A stretch of DNA of 64,000 bases from Brachyhypopomus gauderio (Eukaryota > Chordata > Actinopteri > Gymnotiformes > Hypopomidae), in assembly GCF_052324685.1 (NCBI RefSeq), contig NW_027506873.1, positions 2,611,910 through 2,675,909 of the forward strand. Reading direction: 5' to 3'. The notes under the pieces are model-generated. The model had not been told where the DNA came from, searched no databases, and was given only the letters and a program-made list of their open reading frames with translations. The position numbers and the translations under genes were made by a program. Shown in pieces: positions 26,401-37,503 of the stretch. Each line of letters starts with the position of its first letter. Position 1 is the stretch's first letter.

Positions 26401-29400
26401 TGCGCCACATTGTATTAAAACACAATGAAGCGCCATCGATGTGACGCGGTAAAGACCGGTCTGCAGTATTTTTACCACATGTCTTGGTTCTGAGGTTCGT
26501 GCGAATGCCGTGACTCAACAAAACCACACAGGACTCAAAACTTTCATATGGGACGTTTGAGACTGCTCGCGGCACGCACCAATAAAACAGGGAATTTGTC
26601 AGAGGGAGTATGGCATACTTCTGTCGTTTCAATACAAGGCCAATATCATGAGACTTATGACCAAATATTTCGCAGCCCTAGTAAGCAAGTTATAAAACTG
26701 AACATTTTTCTCTATTTGAACCAACGTTCATTAGTGTGACAGCACACACGCACATAAGGGCCACATAAAAAGACAAATGAGTCTAATGACGTCTAACAAA
26801 CCTGTCTCAGAAGGCCAGATGCACATGCCACAAAGATAACAAGCCAGGACGGATCCACAGACGGAGGGAGGAGAATGGAAAGACAACCCAACTTAAAACT
26901 CAAATCATATTATTGACATCTATTCATGACAGACTGTATGAGTAGAAACACCAGAATACAGTAATATTCTCAAAAAAGCACCACACCACTACATATCTGA
27001 CCATATTCCATAAATAAGTTTTTTTAGATTATTAGTCGTTTGTCTGTTCACCTTTGACATCACAAATAACACCGACTGATGAATGTTTCTTCAGACCCAA
27101 ACACTATCCATTTTACAGGCTGACATCACATTTAATTGTTTTCTTTTCTTTTCTAAATAAGAGTATGTTGATTCGTCATGAGTACATCTGGCAGCCAGAC
27201 CAGCAGAAACAAACTGGACAGATGAAAAAAATAAAAAGATGTGGGACTGAAACACAGACATAGCTCTGGTATTCTCAAACAATACAAGCTTGCATGCACC
27301 ATATCAACCTGCGCCATCTTTGAAACAGGGTTCCCAGAATGCAGTGCAATGCTACCCATCAATGGGGGAATACATTTACTAAAAGGTCAACAACGGCAGT
27401 CATAGTCATACCAAGTATACAGATTTCCCATGATTAAAAATCTCAAATTAGCTCTAGTAAATGGACAGAATCATTTAATCTAGCTCAGAATGTGTGTAAT
27501 CAGCAGATTGAAAACATCTGATGACATACAGTCTGGGAGAAAACCTATATGCAAATTATATGCAAATGAATATATTACCGTCCCTCAGATGCAAAACACT
27601 GTTGACTGAGGCATACCTGGGCATAGTCCTTCTCTAGTACTGCTTTCTTCTGACTGTATGTCCTGTGGGTGAGAGAGAGAGAGACACACACACACACACA
27701 CACACATACAGGGGTCTTAATTAGAACCAGATTCAGTCACACCTTCTAACCGTCTGTACCACAGGCCATATATCATTGATTTCAGCAGGGTTTTAAAAGC
27801 ACGATCAGACCCTGATAACATGTTTTGTCACAGATCTATAATTGGCTGGAATGCATTATAATTTTGCGCCGACCCACGTGGAGCGCTAGGGACACGAGAA
27901 TTACGTGATGTCCCTCTGCGGCTTGTGTATTTTTTATTTACTGGTCAGTGTGATGAAAATACCAAACACCTGCACAGGGCTTTGCAATATTGTATGTGAT
28001 CTGTGACTGTGTGTATATGTATAATTTAAAGGTGTTTCTCACACATCTTAAAGGTACTCCCAGAAGAGCGTGTTGTAGAACTTGTGTGTGCTGCAGAGCA
28101 CTGACTGGGTTTGACTGTGTCAGTTGCGCTACTTCTCATGAAATGAATAATGACATATTACTTTACTCACAGCCATAATAATTCAACAAAAACGTAGCCA
28201 CACATTTCAGTACATGTAATTATAAGGGTCTAGATTTGTAATAATTTTATAAATAAAATTAATACACTAAAAAAGTGTACATTTAAAACAACCTAAATAT
28301 ACTGGCTACTTCATACTAATCAGACTTTGTAGATGCTTAAGGAAGCAAATAAATATACACATCATGTTTACAATATGACTACAAATATTTACTATGAATC
28401 GTTTATAATATTATTGTAAACCTGTTTATGGACAAAACATTTGACACAAACGGCAGTTCAAAAGGCACATTTTCACAAGCCTGTCATGAGTGGGACTATA
28501 CTGGTCGATACTACGTCTGACCACAAATCTATGAGCAATCAATTTCCATCATATGTGATATGAGCTCAAGGCAGTCTTACCTCAGGTCTTCTAGAAGGTC
28601 ACAGTCGATCTGATGTTTCACGTGCAGCCTGTTCAACTGCTCTGCCTGCGCATGCTTTAACTCTTGGCTAACTTTCACCTGAAGTACACGTTGGGCAGTT
28701 ACTTAATTGTGCAATTCAAATTTTCTTCAAATGTCACCCATAATCAAGAGTGTTCGTTCTACGTAAAATGTAATTGCTTGTAAACGGATAGTTGCCACAA
28801 TAAATTAGAACACTCCCAAGGAAATTCTAGCACTGGTGTGTATACCAATGTAAAATAAAAAGGCGTTTAAAATGCCTCCTTGCATCATTAATGAAGCAAA
28901 TTCAGCATGCAGACTTCTGTTACTACAGTGTAAATAATCCAATAAGTAGGGAGAACTGATGTTTTAAGTTTTAAGAAATTTTGTCCAATGCAGGAACAGA
29001 GGATAGGCTTGGAAGGTGATCTGTACTGTAATTTACTTTAGACAAATTTATACATACATCGACCATTTGGCATACACAGCACACACACACACACGTATAT
29101 ATATATATATCTACATACATACGTGTGTACATACATACATACACACACACACACGATATTTTGTATCACTAAGGGACTGCCTCCTGCCGAAACATATACT
29201 TACAACTTATACATCTTAACCTATCTTAACGACAACTTACTTATCTTAACTTATCTGTTCCGCTACAAATGGTATTGAACTGTATCTACAGTCGCGACAA
29301 TTATGCAGGTTGAAAATGTTATAAGCAACAAGCAGCTTTTCAAAAATTTACTTCCACCGTTTTCAATGAACTACAGCATTGTTTGAGTAAGCGATCCGAC

Positions 29401-29529
29401 TTTTAAATAACTTTCCTCCAAATTTCAAAGCGGTAAGATGAAATAAATCTCGAGGATACAGAAGCGTAAACTATTATTTTCGAGTGAAAGAAAACTCGGG
29501 AAGCTTACCTTCCTCGGTGGAGGCTGCAT
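8852..29529 (-). CDS. fchsd2: FCH and double SH3 domains protein 2 (Carom/Nwk2)
   Basis: Twenty coding exons on the minus strand, all phases consistent, give 744 residues (human about 740): 29509-29529, 28581-28678, 27617-27662, 20880-20956, 20573-20717, 20276-20409, 16437-16491, 16213-16341, 15942-16064, 15028-15123, 12660-12776, 12459-12557, 11877-12029, 11651-11782, 11432-11515, 11159-11354, 10253-10479, 9256-9454, 9052-9065, 8852-8941. The protein starts MQPPPRK. An F-BAR domain spans about residues 10-280, a helical coiled region about 340-420, SH3-1 about 463-520 (ALYDY-like VLYSY), SH3-2 about 570-628 (ALYDYEAQTEDELSF), then a Pro/Ser-rich tail ending EITLV, a class I PDZ ligand. The family bends membranes and activates WASP-driven actin at endocytic sites. 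FCHSD2 rather than FCHSD1 fits the SH3-2 sequence, the C-terminus and the neighbours. The exon 14 donor (GTCCTT) is weak, and exon 19 is only 14 nt. Intron 3 exceeds 6 kb. Confidence 0.95.
9052..9065 (-). other. fchsd2: 14-nt coding microexon of fchsd2 (exon 19)
   Basis: On the minus strand an AG acceptor precedes 14 bases that end at a GTAAGA donor. It encodes (G)TLRP and supplies the two bases needed to complete the glycine codon begun by exon 18 (phase 1) and restore phase 0 for the last exon. Without it the conserved C-terminus ending EITLV is out of frame. The matching human segment reads GKLRP followed by VRAAPPPP, so residue content agrees. Confidence 0.85.
10687..10896. mobile_element. 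Non-autonomous hAT element (210 bp)
   Basis: Terminal inverted repeats CAGGGGTGCCCA and TGGGCACCCCTG are exact complements. An identical 8-bp target-site duplication TTTTAATC flanks the element at 10679-10686 and 10897-10904. The interior is CG-rich with gatcgaccg motifs and no coding capacity. It sits in fchsd2 intron 16. An 8-bp duplication and CAG-type ends are hallmarks of the hAT superfamily. Confidence 0.9.
11849..11869. repeat. (TG)n next to the fchsd2 exon 13 donor
   Basis: On the coding strand this is a CA repeat starting about 7 nt after the GTATGT donor of exon 13 (boundary at 11877). Confidence 0.9.
13050..13252 (+). mobile_element. tRNA-derived SINE with LINE-type 3' tail
   Basis: The head carries an A box (TGGCCTGGTGGTTAGGG) and a perfect B box GGTTCGATTCC at 13103-13113. 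The 3' end (ctctggataagggcgtctg, then repeated aaatgtaatgt) is the tail shared by many fish SINEs and L2-like LINEs. It lies in fchsd2 intron 10, antisense to the gene. It is the same family as 3553-3868 but lacks part of the body. Confidence 0.85.
14250..14660. promoter_or_regulatory. CpG-rich segment inside fchsd2 intron 10
   Basis: A G/A-rich tract (14262-14370) leads into about 180 bases with many CpG dinucleotides, set in an otherwise AT-rich intron. No exon similarity is visible on either strand. It could be an internal promoter or enhancer; this is an inference from composition only. Confidence 0.25.
14669..14724. repeat. 11-bp tandem repeat, five copies
   Basis: Unit gactaccgtga repeated five times, the fourth copy with one substitution (gactaccttga). 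It lies in fchsd2 intron 10. Confidence 0.9.
15892..15930. repeat. (GT)n next to the fchsd2 exon 9 donor
   Basis: On the coding strand a CA repeat with one interruption begins about 11 nt after the GTGAGT donor of exon 9 (boundary at 15942). Confidence 0.9.
16665..16717. repeat. (GA)n(GAGT)n microsatellite
   Basis: Pure GA repeat followed by six or so GAGT units, in fchsd2 intron 6. Confidence 0.9.
17737..20275. repeat. 32-bp minisatellite, about 79 copies
   Basis: The unit is ggggcagggctcgtgtcagg plus ggtagtatcagc, 32 bp, with some 31-bp copies that lost one G. Variant positions (agggct, agaact or agagct; gcgggg, gtgggg or gcggga) are interspersed and locally clustered, as in minisatellites that mutate by unequal exchange or gene conversion. 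A degenerate founder-like copy lies at 17737-17770. The last copy merges at 20271-20275 with the splice donor of fchsd2 exon 6. The unit contains GGGCAGG, like the core described by Jeffreys for human minisatellites. The + strand is G-rich and could form quadruplexes; the fchsd2 RNA would be C-rich. Confidence 0.97.
20721..20752. repeat. (CA)n forming the fchsd2 exon 5 polypyrimidine position
   Basis: On the coding strand this is (TG)16 followed directly by CAG and exon 5 (boundary 20717). The acceptor has no ordinary C/T tract. Confidence 0.95.
21427..22718. mobile_element. hAT-type transposon, about 1.3 kb
   Basis: Ends TAGGGGTGCACGAT and ATCGTGCAGCCCTA are inverted repeats with one mismatch, extending into a longer subterminal region rich in tatcg/cgata. 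An identical 8-bp target duplication GTGTCCGT flanks it (21419-21426 and 22719-22726). I see no long ORF or transposase similarity, so it is non-autonomous or decayed. It lies in fchsd2 intron 3. Confidence 0.85.
22860..23276. repeat. Degenerate tandem repeat, ctctacctcact type
   Basis: Irregular units of about 21-24 bp built on cacgctgcctctacctcact. Apparent leucine/serine-rich reading frames across it follow from the repeat and lack other coding evidence. In fchsd2 intron 3. Confidence 0.85.
23411..23464. repeat. (CA)n microsatellite
   Basis: About 27 CA units in fchsd2 intron 3. Confidence 0.95.
27670..27707. repeat. (GA)n(CA)n upstream of fchsd2 exon 3
   Basis: On the coding strand (TG)n is followed by (TC)n and then the CACCCACAG acceptor of exon 3 (boundary 27662). 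Confidence 0.9.
29074..29154. repeat. Compound (CA)n/(TA)n/(CATA)n repeat
   Basis: Mixed dinucleotide and tetranucleotide repeat in fchsd2 intron 1. Confidence 0.85.
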
Positions 29530-30286
29530 GTTTACAATAGTCCCGAGAAAAGTCGGAGAAAATTCACCCGCAAAGCCGTACACATCTGCACTACGGTAAA
29601 CGGTACTGTTCCTGTCTATATTGGCGCAAATAGCAGAAATACGGCTGTAACAACTTGTGTATGTAGAAAAGCTTAAGCGACCATAACAAGCTTCCAAATC
29701 TCTACTTCTACTGCACACTGGTGGAAAAAACGCAGCCGGAGGGCCAAGTTTGCAATGGAAATTGAGCGGGGTTTCCGGTCGGGGGGCAACTTGATGGCGA
29801 CACGTTGAGGAATCGCACGGGACTCTTTATAGGGCTTTGTTGGAGAACGCTATAAAATATCGCCATCTTGTGACCATTACAAAATAATGGCTATCTGTGA
29901 GATGGACGGATGCTCAAACGTCCAGTGTCCAGCCTTTTAAATGTAATACTAATACAAATACTAATACTACTAATAATAATCAGCTTTATGCATAAAGTTT
30001 TTAAAGCAAAGATTACCAAGTGTTTTACAGAAATATGTAGAATATATTCAATATGATATGCTAAGACATAGGCATTAACAATTACAGGCTAATTAGTGAA
30101 TACGTTTAAGGACCCTAAAAAATTGATATATATTATATATATATCTCGGTGTGTATAACCACTCAAAATCTTGACTTAAATAATGTAAAAAAAAAAACAT
30201 TTTAATCTAATGGATTTTGCTTACATTTGTTTTTAAGACAAATATCAGTTGGGAAAGGTGTTAAATGTGAATATATGTCTATTCTC

Positions 30287-30288
<2 letters not shown>

Positions 30289-30316
<28 letters not shown>
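30289..30316. repeat. (CA)n microsatellite
   Basis: Fourteen CA units between fchsd2 and fam168a. Confidence 0.9.
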
Positions 30317-30318
<2 letters not shown>

Positions 30319-33300
30319 TATAAAGGCACCTTTAGCAGTTTATTTCACAAATGTTCCTCTCTAGTGCTCTGCATATGTGAGAATGTCTTCAGGACTGATG
30401 GAAAAGCATGACAGGTGCTGGTTCAGATGATGGAGTGTGCAAAGCGGTCATAGGATAGTTACTTCAAATAATCCAATATATAACTAAGACAATGTTTATT
30501 TAGGCATAAAAATTTGTTATTTTATTTATTTGACATCTTCCCTGTTTTTCAATGTAGAATACAATTCAAAATAAACAGGTGTGTTATGATACAAATAGAG
30601 ACAAACACAGTAAATTGTTTTGAAAGATTTTAATAGTTATTGAATGATCTACATTTTACATGTACAGCAAATATAATACAATTACAACCTTGGCCCTTAA
30701 GTCCTCAAGATCACTAACAAATCCTCATTACAACATAAAACAACATAAATGTAACATAATACACTTCATCTTCACAAGCCTGATGAGTATGTTTGCTCTG
30801 ACATAATCCCATCTCAGGATTACAAAAAACGACTGCGACATCAGATAACGGACTGAAATGCATTGCAAAAAACATGTTTGTTGCCTGTCAGTTTGAGACA
30901 CCTTGATGCTGACCAAAATCCATCACAACATGGTTTTGGAAGAGGTGACGTGTAGGTCTGCATTTCGATTGGTTAAGTGCTCAGACGGGAGCTGTGACCA
31001 TCTCCACGTAGCAGGCAGCAGACAGGGAACTAGCCATAGGCGGGACTCAGACACCACAAAATGTCATTCTGCACGTCAAACAGCGGCAGGAATGACAATC
31101 AAAGAGTAACAGGAATGACTTAATCTCTGTAAATGCCTGCACCCCCCTTGGATTCAATTTGGTTATATGGTAAATTGGGATGGCTTTCGGCAAGCTAATG
31201 TGGGGTTCGGCTTCTGAAATGCTCAATGACAAACAAAAACATCAGCTGGCATGAATGTGTGTTCCTTTTCTCAATGAGACGAATCTCATTTACGTTCAGA
31301 ATGATCAGGGCCTCGTGTCCGTCAGTCACACCCCTAACGTCACCTTAACTTTGTGAAGCTGCTTGTCCTCTACCAGGTCATGACAACCTTCTCACTGCTT
31401 GTAAGGGAGCCAGACCCTGATAAAGTAAACAAACGATAACACGGCCGTCGTGCAGACACCCGGCCTGCACGAGCGTTCTCAGAATGGAGAACAGCCCCAA
31501 ACACGTTCGCTACGTCAAGGGTTACTGCAAATCCCCTTCCCACGTCTCCTCCAAACGACCCAGGTGTGAAGGTTCATTGTAGCAGAGATTTGTTCATATA
31601 TAGTTTATGTCTTGGACTTCATGATATTTAAAACAACCACTACTTATCCCAGTTACAATGTGTTTTTTTCCCCCTCAAACAATATGAAATATTTCTGCCC
31701 TCGACAAACGATTCATTCATTGTCACATCACAATGGTTTAGTCCCTAGGGTTTAGGACTGGAGCGATGGTAAAGGGGCTGTGTAAAACCACCCTGAGCAG
31801 CAACCGGTGCTTTGTACCGGTCCCTGACTCCGTACAAACACGAAGGCAGAAGTTATCATCCGTCAAAACAGAGTTTAGGTAAGAGAACATTAAGACTTAT
31901 TCTGATAAGTGATTAAAGTTCCATTGAGGAACAGAAAAATTATTAGTATTTTCTAAAACAGTAACATCTAAAAAAGAAAAAAACAGAAGAAGCCATACTT
32001 TCCACGGCAGACCTGGACAAAACACACTTCACCTTTATCTGAATGTTCCCCAGTACTCAAGGCTTTGAGAAAATACATGTATTTGAAAATACATTCTATT
32101 GCCCAAATACTCAAAATACTTAATTTTCTCTGTATAATATTCAGATATTTACATCACAAATACTTCAAATACATATCTGTGTACACAGGTCTGCGCCTCA
32201 CTCGTCTTACGTCGGCTCGCACCAGCAGAACTGGCCGCATGCATTGTTAATTGCATTTGCCACAAATACTAGCAGGAGAAATGGACGATATGCCAGGGGC
32301 AAAGAAGAAAAGAAAACACTTCAAATGTGTGGCCCTAGCACTGCTCTGCGTGGCCAAGGGACAGAAGTGTTCAGCCAGTGCATAGCTTTGGAAGTTGGGT
32401 TATGAGAGCTTACGGAAACCTGGGGTCTAACGAATGAAATGTGACTTTGACCACAAACTGTTTGGGTTCTGTTCTGATGCTGGACCTAGTCCAAAGGGGA
32501 ATTATGCCCAACAGGGAGAATGTTCTGCACTTGGACCTAAACAAATGGGTTCTCGTAGTCCTCAAGCAGCCCTCAGAAGATGAGTTGAGGAGCTAGACCC
32601 CTTGGGCAGATCTTTAATTTGTTCTACCTGAATACACGAATATATTTTACAGGCAAGCGTAGCCCTGCTTCAGACTTCACTGCGGCATCATCATGAACGT
32701 GAGGGACCCTCAGTGAAGGGTGAATTTTCGATGTCTAAGAAAATGAACATTAAACATTTAACGAATCTGCGCTTTCAAGATTTCAAGCCTAACTCTCATG
32801 AAAGCAATACACCCTATGTTTCATGCTTATCCACAGGTTACAAGAGCACACGTTTGCTGTCAGAAATATACCATGTCCAATGCTATTTGGTGCATAACTG
32901 CAATAAACCAACAATTAACAGGATACGGAGGATGCTGCTAAGTTCAACATACACAGATCGACACTGCACAACGCAGGGCAACACCTCCCCTAGACAAACA
33001 CACACGATTCTACACTAGCATGACCACGGTCATTTGATATAGTCTGCAAATTCTATTCTGTCGCTTTTTAACAAAACACAAACGTAAACCATGTTTTTTC
33101 TTATATAAAGTGGTTAAAATATGGAAGAATATTGCAATGATATATAATATTTTGCATGGATCTCTTCAGTGTTTGTTTCTTTTATTCTGGAAGACTAGAG
33201 TGCCACAATCGTAATGTACAATAAATGAATTCCCTAAAAGATTAAGCATTGTACCAACTACAAGCATAGATTATTACTTTGAAGAGTGCAATTTTCCTTA

Positions 33301-35046
33301 CCAATCTGTATATACTTCCATTACGATTTGACATATTTTGTGAACCATGTAGTTTCTCTCATCTGCTGTTTTTTAACAGTCTGTCTCTTTCCCCTTGTGT
33401 GTGTGCCCAGTTCTTAACACTCTGTCCATGATAAAACGCAGACATCAGTTCCTCCCTCTGTCTTGAGGTGCTGCACTATGTCCAGTACACTCCCAATATA
33501 CAAGACGACACGACACACACGTGTAGAGTGGTGGTGGGGAGGGGTGTTGGGTGCTCGTGCTCAGTAAAAGAATCCTGCGTGGGACGGTAGAGGCTGCGGG
33601 TATCAGTCGGACGGGGACCACCACGACTACACAGAGAGTGGACGTCTCAAGTTCATTTAGTCGCACTCTTCAGAGCCACAGCCCCGACCATGCCGAGTGT
33701 GTGGGGTGTGGCAGCTAGAAATGCAAGGGTTCACCTGACCTCAAAGTGCTCACTATCAGAAATATTTCTCATTTTTAATCAAGGTGAATATGAATTCCAC
33801 TGTGCATGTTAGATTAAACATGCATCAAGATTAAGATTAGTCCAAGACTAAATTCCAGCATCGCTAATGACTTCAATCCCTCCCAAGTCTTGAGACTAAG
33901 ATTAATCTGTATCTAAAATCTGACTCTGATAGCTTTCGAGCAGCTACCATATATTCCTTTACACTCATTTGTTATAATTTAGCAAGATAAATTTAGTAGC
34001 ACGAAGTGAGTGAATGTTGGCATGATGTTGGCATTAAGTTTATATGACCCTTAGTTCAAAAGGCTCAAAGATAGCTGTTAGGTTTCAAGCACACAATAAG
34101 AATATGTTAGTGTTCTTTTAGCTTTCTGGACCTCCATCTGAATTCCTCCTGTCTTATTGTATATATTGTTGCATGTATACTATTGCTGCATATGCCCAGG
34201 TGATTGTGAATAATACGCATGGGTGTATCTGGAACCCGCTGCAGAAGATACCTCACTCAGCTTGTTCATATGGTTTAACACACTGTATGGATGAATAGCG
34301 AACACCGCTGAGGTACGGGCCTGGTCAACCCGCTGAGATGTCCACTAAGCTGCCTGTATCTAACTGAACCCTTTGCCCCAGTGAAAGGAATGAGTACAAC
34401 AAGTCCTCGTGACAAATTGTGCTAATAAACCACTGTAAGCCAGAAGACCCTCAGTGAGCGCTGGGCGGCAGAGGGTCTCGGATGTTTCTCAACGAGATAT
34501 GAGGAGAGGGCAGAGGAAGCAAAGAGGAGCCCTTTCATGACGGCACTGAAAAAAACAAAACCCTGAACGCAAATCGAATCGCTGAAAGGAACGTCAGTGG
34601 GAGGACACGTGGACAGATGTGATGGAGACACAGTGTTTGTGTACCACAGGAACCAGTGTGAGCACTGCTGAGGTGGCAGTGGTGGAGGGTTGTTTTTGCT
34701 GTTGTCGTTTTTACTATTGAAAGACGTTCAGATTGAGATGTAAGAAAAAAAATATACTAGCTAACAAAGTGAGCAGCTTTAAGGAAAACAAGAACACATA
34801 AAGTGACCATTGCTCATTCAGTACGTGGACTTGCAGAAGGACTTGGTGCACCAGAGTTCACTGCTGGACTCACAGAAGACTGGAACTGGGAACGATGGTT
34901 TTTCTCCAGGTCTGCAGAACCCATGCGAGGCAGGAGAGACAGGAAGGAAGAGACGGGAGAAGACGGCTCATTAGACGGCGGCAAAAAACTCCCAGCCTTG
35001 CAAAGCTCTGCTGGAGCCAGCCTAAGCCCCTCTAAACATCCCAGTG

Positions 35047-35096
35047 AATGAATGAATGAATGTATGAATGTTTCAATTTATATAGCACCTTATCAG
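35047..35096 (-). mobile_element. 5'-truncated SINE tail
   Basis: tgaatgaatgaatg followed by ttatatagcacctt matches the 3' tail of the fuller element at 62318-62813 and the fragment at 51865-51913. Only the tail remains. Confidence 0.55.
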
Positions 35097-35639
35097 GATA
35101 CCCAGTGTTATCGCATACAGGACCATGGGTCAATTAACACATGCATGCTTCGATCTCGATCTCTGAATTAATTTTAAAGTAGTTTCACATTGCTCCTTAA
35201 TACAAAAGGAACCCACACATGTTGAGGGTAACCTCATTCTCTTCACTTCCCTATTTACGTCTTAAAAACTAAAACATTATTTAACTAATCATTTGAAAAA
35301 TCCAGATAAACATATTTTAAAATATACAAATGTTTGTATAATATTAGTGTGTTGTCAAAACACTATACTGCACCAGCATTGCGACAAAAGTGCATTAATT
35401 ACTGAGTTTTCCTGCAGATAAGGATTAAACAAACACCAGCACTGTCCGTTTTACATGAGAAAAAATTCTGGTAAAATAAACTGCTAATTTACTGGATGCT
35501 GAAACAGTATTCATAAGGCACTCTTTGCATACTTGTGGTTAAAAGTGGAGGGGGATTGTGGGTATTTGAGTGTAAGGAGCTGAATAAAGTTCAAGTAAAC
35601 TTTAAGAGGACACCACTCACGCGCGGTGGGCTGGTAATT

Positions 35640-37503
35640 CTACCAGTGCGGAGGCACGTAGCTGTATCCGGGGGTTCCTTGGGGCCTGTACGTTGGCACG
35701 GTGACCGGGTGAGCGCCCAGGGCTTGCGTGTGCTGCGGCGTGGTGAGCAGCGGACCTGCAGACACAGGCGCAAAGACTCGGTCACCGTAGTAACAATGAG
35801 TAACCGTAGTTGGGTGGGGGGATTCAGCACGATAAGGGCTGGAAGACCCAAGGTACCAGACAAACTGTACAATCACCAAAACAAAATGAGATTAATCCTC
35901 TCGATAAAAGTCCTTTTGACGGGATACAGAGCATGACACCCATTCTAGCCATTAGAAATGGCTACTGGCAGCAACACAGGAAGTTTATATAACTGCAATT
36001 TTAGTTTCTAACTGCTTTCAATGTACATCCTTCCAGTTCATCTTACATTTTCTGTTTGTGTAAAATATATAAATAAATAATAAATTGCTGCATCAATAGC
36101 ATTGACCAAAGGGAGGAGCCAGTGGCCACTCCCCCCATAGAACCTCCATGGTCTCGTAGGCTATTTGCCAGAGACGTTGGCCCACCTGCAGACATGGCCA
36201 TGGTGGAGCCGGCCAGCATGCCCATGGGGACGCTGCTGGGGCGGGCGGCGGGCACGGGCGCCGGGTAGATGGCTGACGGCAGGCTGTTGGGCTGCACGAC
36301 CGTGGTGTGGTGGATCACGTGCGGCTGGGCAAACATCGGCTGCGAGTAGTAAGCACCCTGTGGGAATGAAGCCAGGAAAGGGGGGATCGGGAGGGTGGGT
36401 TATGGTGGACGGGAAGTTTGTGCGGTGGCAGAGGAGTAGTTTGGATGCTGGCTGACCTGAGCAAAGAGGTTTTGTTGGGGGTAGGCACTTCGGATGGGGT
36501 ACATGGCGGTGGAGTAGGGGTTGGGCGATGCGGAGTATGGAGGCGGGGCTCCGTTAGACTGTGAGGGGGGCACCTTGTAAGGAGTTCCTGTTGTGTACCC
36601 TGTTGTGTGCAGACAGAGACGTCATGATCTGTTCAGTCCTAACTAATAAACTGCAGGTTGCATGCTGTGGATGCTGAAGTTTTACCTGGCGGGTATCCTG
36701 GGGTGCCCGTCTGGTAGATGTTAGGCGTGTACGCGGGAGCCGTGCTAGGATAGCCCGTGGAGTAGCCTGTGGACACACAGACATGGGGCGTCAGTGCCCG
36801 GGTGAACCGATATGCAGGAGCAAGATAAATTCACACCACCATACCGTCTTAGCAATCATACCACCATAAATTGATGTGAATGTGAGAAAATAAGCGGTTT
36901 ATCATCCACCAGTTAAGACTGACAGGGCAAAAAGTGTGCTAGTCTACCTCTTCTTGGAAAGAATAGAGAGCAGAGAGAGATAAATTACTTCCTCAGATCA
37001 TAATCTAAACTGGCGTTGTGGGCATGTGATTAATTCCTAAAGTAATCAGGTGAGTCTCCACAACCCTGGGCAATGAAATTCTGCCTTTTAATTTTTTAGG
37101 TGATTTTTTAGGCGAGTCGAGTCGAGTTTCCTAGTAACAGTCCATAATAACCACCCATGCTGGCTTGTTCCCATCATGGGCTCGTTAATTGGACAACACA
37201 GGCGTGTTAAGAGCAGAGAAATGGGTGGGTGTGCTCCAGGTACCGGGCTTTAGGAACCAACCCTGGTTTGTTATAAACCACAGCGGTCATGATTCACGAC
37301 GGCTGGTGTTCTGTTGTATTACATCGTCTGTCACCGTCTGACAAACGGATGAGAGCACGTTCTGCTCCTTTGGAATGACACCTCGACCCCTTACGCAGAA
37401 GCTCGTTTCAGCTGGTGGGAGGCACCGTCTCACCTGGGTACGCCATACTCTTGGGGTTTCCGTACGCTGTGCCCGGCTGCACCGGACTGTAAACGGGATT
37501 CAT
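35640..37503 (-). CDS. fam168a: FAM168A (TCRP1-like) core coding region
   Basis: Five coding exons on the minus strand join in phase: 37434-37503, 36686-36766, 36457-36599, 36186-36357 and 35640-35755, giving 193 residues from [11 protein letters not shown] to YSYVPPHW. The protein is rich in Tyr, Pro, Ala and Thr. It carries the family blocks [38 protein letters not shown] and the hydrophobic [14 protein letters not shown] (in FAM168B the corresponding region is described as membrane-associated). FAM168A rather than FAM168B is favoured by the [10 protein letters not shown] start, LLTTPQHT and linkage to plekhb1 and rab6a. It is shorter than human FAM168A (about 235-244 aa), which has an extra exon not found here. 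Exon 3 has two acceptors 12 nt apart. A further 5' exon (39463-39579) may extend the N-terminus. Molecular function in fish is not known to me. Confidence 0.92.

Larger units (their letters stand above)
29530..35639. other. fchsd2 promoter side and probable fam168a 3' UTR
   Basis: The stretch next to 29529 should hold the fchsd2 5' UTR and promoter; a few hundred bases there are relatively CG-rich. No coding exon is recognised in the remaining roughly 5.5 kb. Because mammalian FAM168A has a very long 3' UTR, much of 30.6-35.6 kb may be the untranslated tail of fam168a; AATAAA on the minus strand occurs at 30495-30500 and 30521-30530. A (CA)14 repeat lies at 30289-30316. The P2RY2, P2RY6, ARHGEF17 and RELT genes that I recall at this place in human were not seen. 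Confidence 0.4.

Noticed and set aside
32007-32194. 9-bp inverted repeat gcagacctg/caggtctgc around a 188-bp AT-rich segment
   Set aside because: No matching target duplication on the flanks, so a transposon call is not supported.
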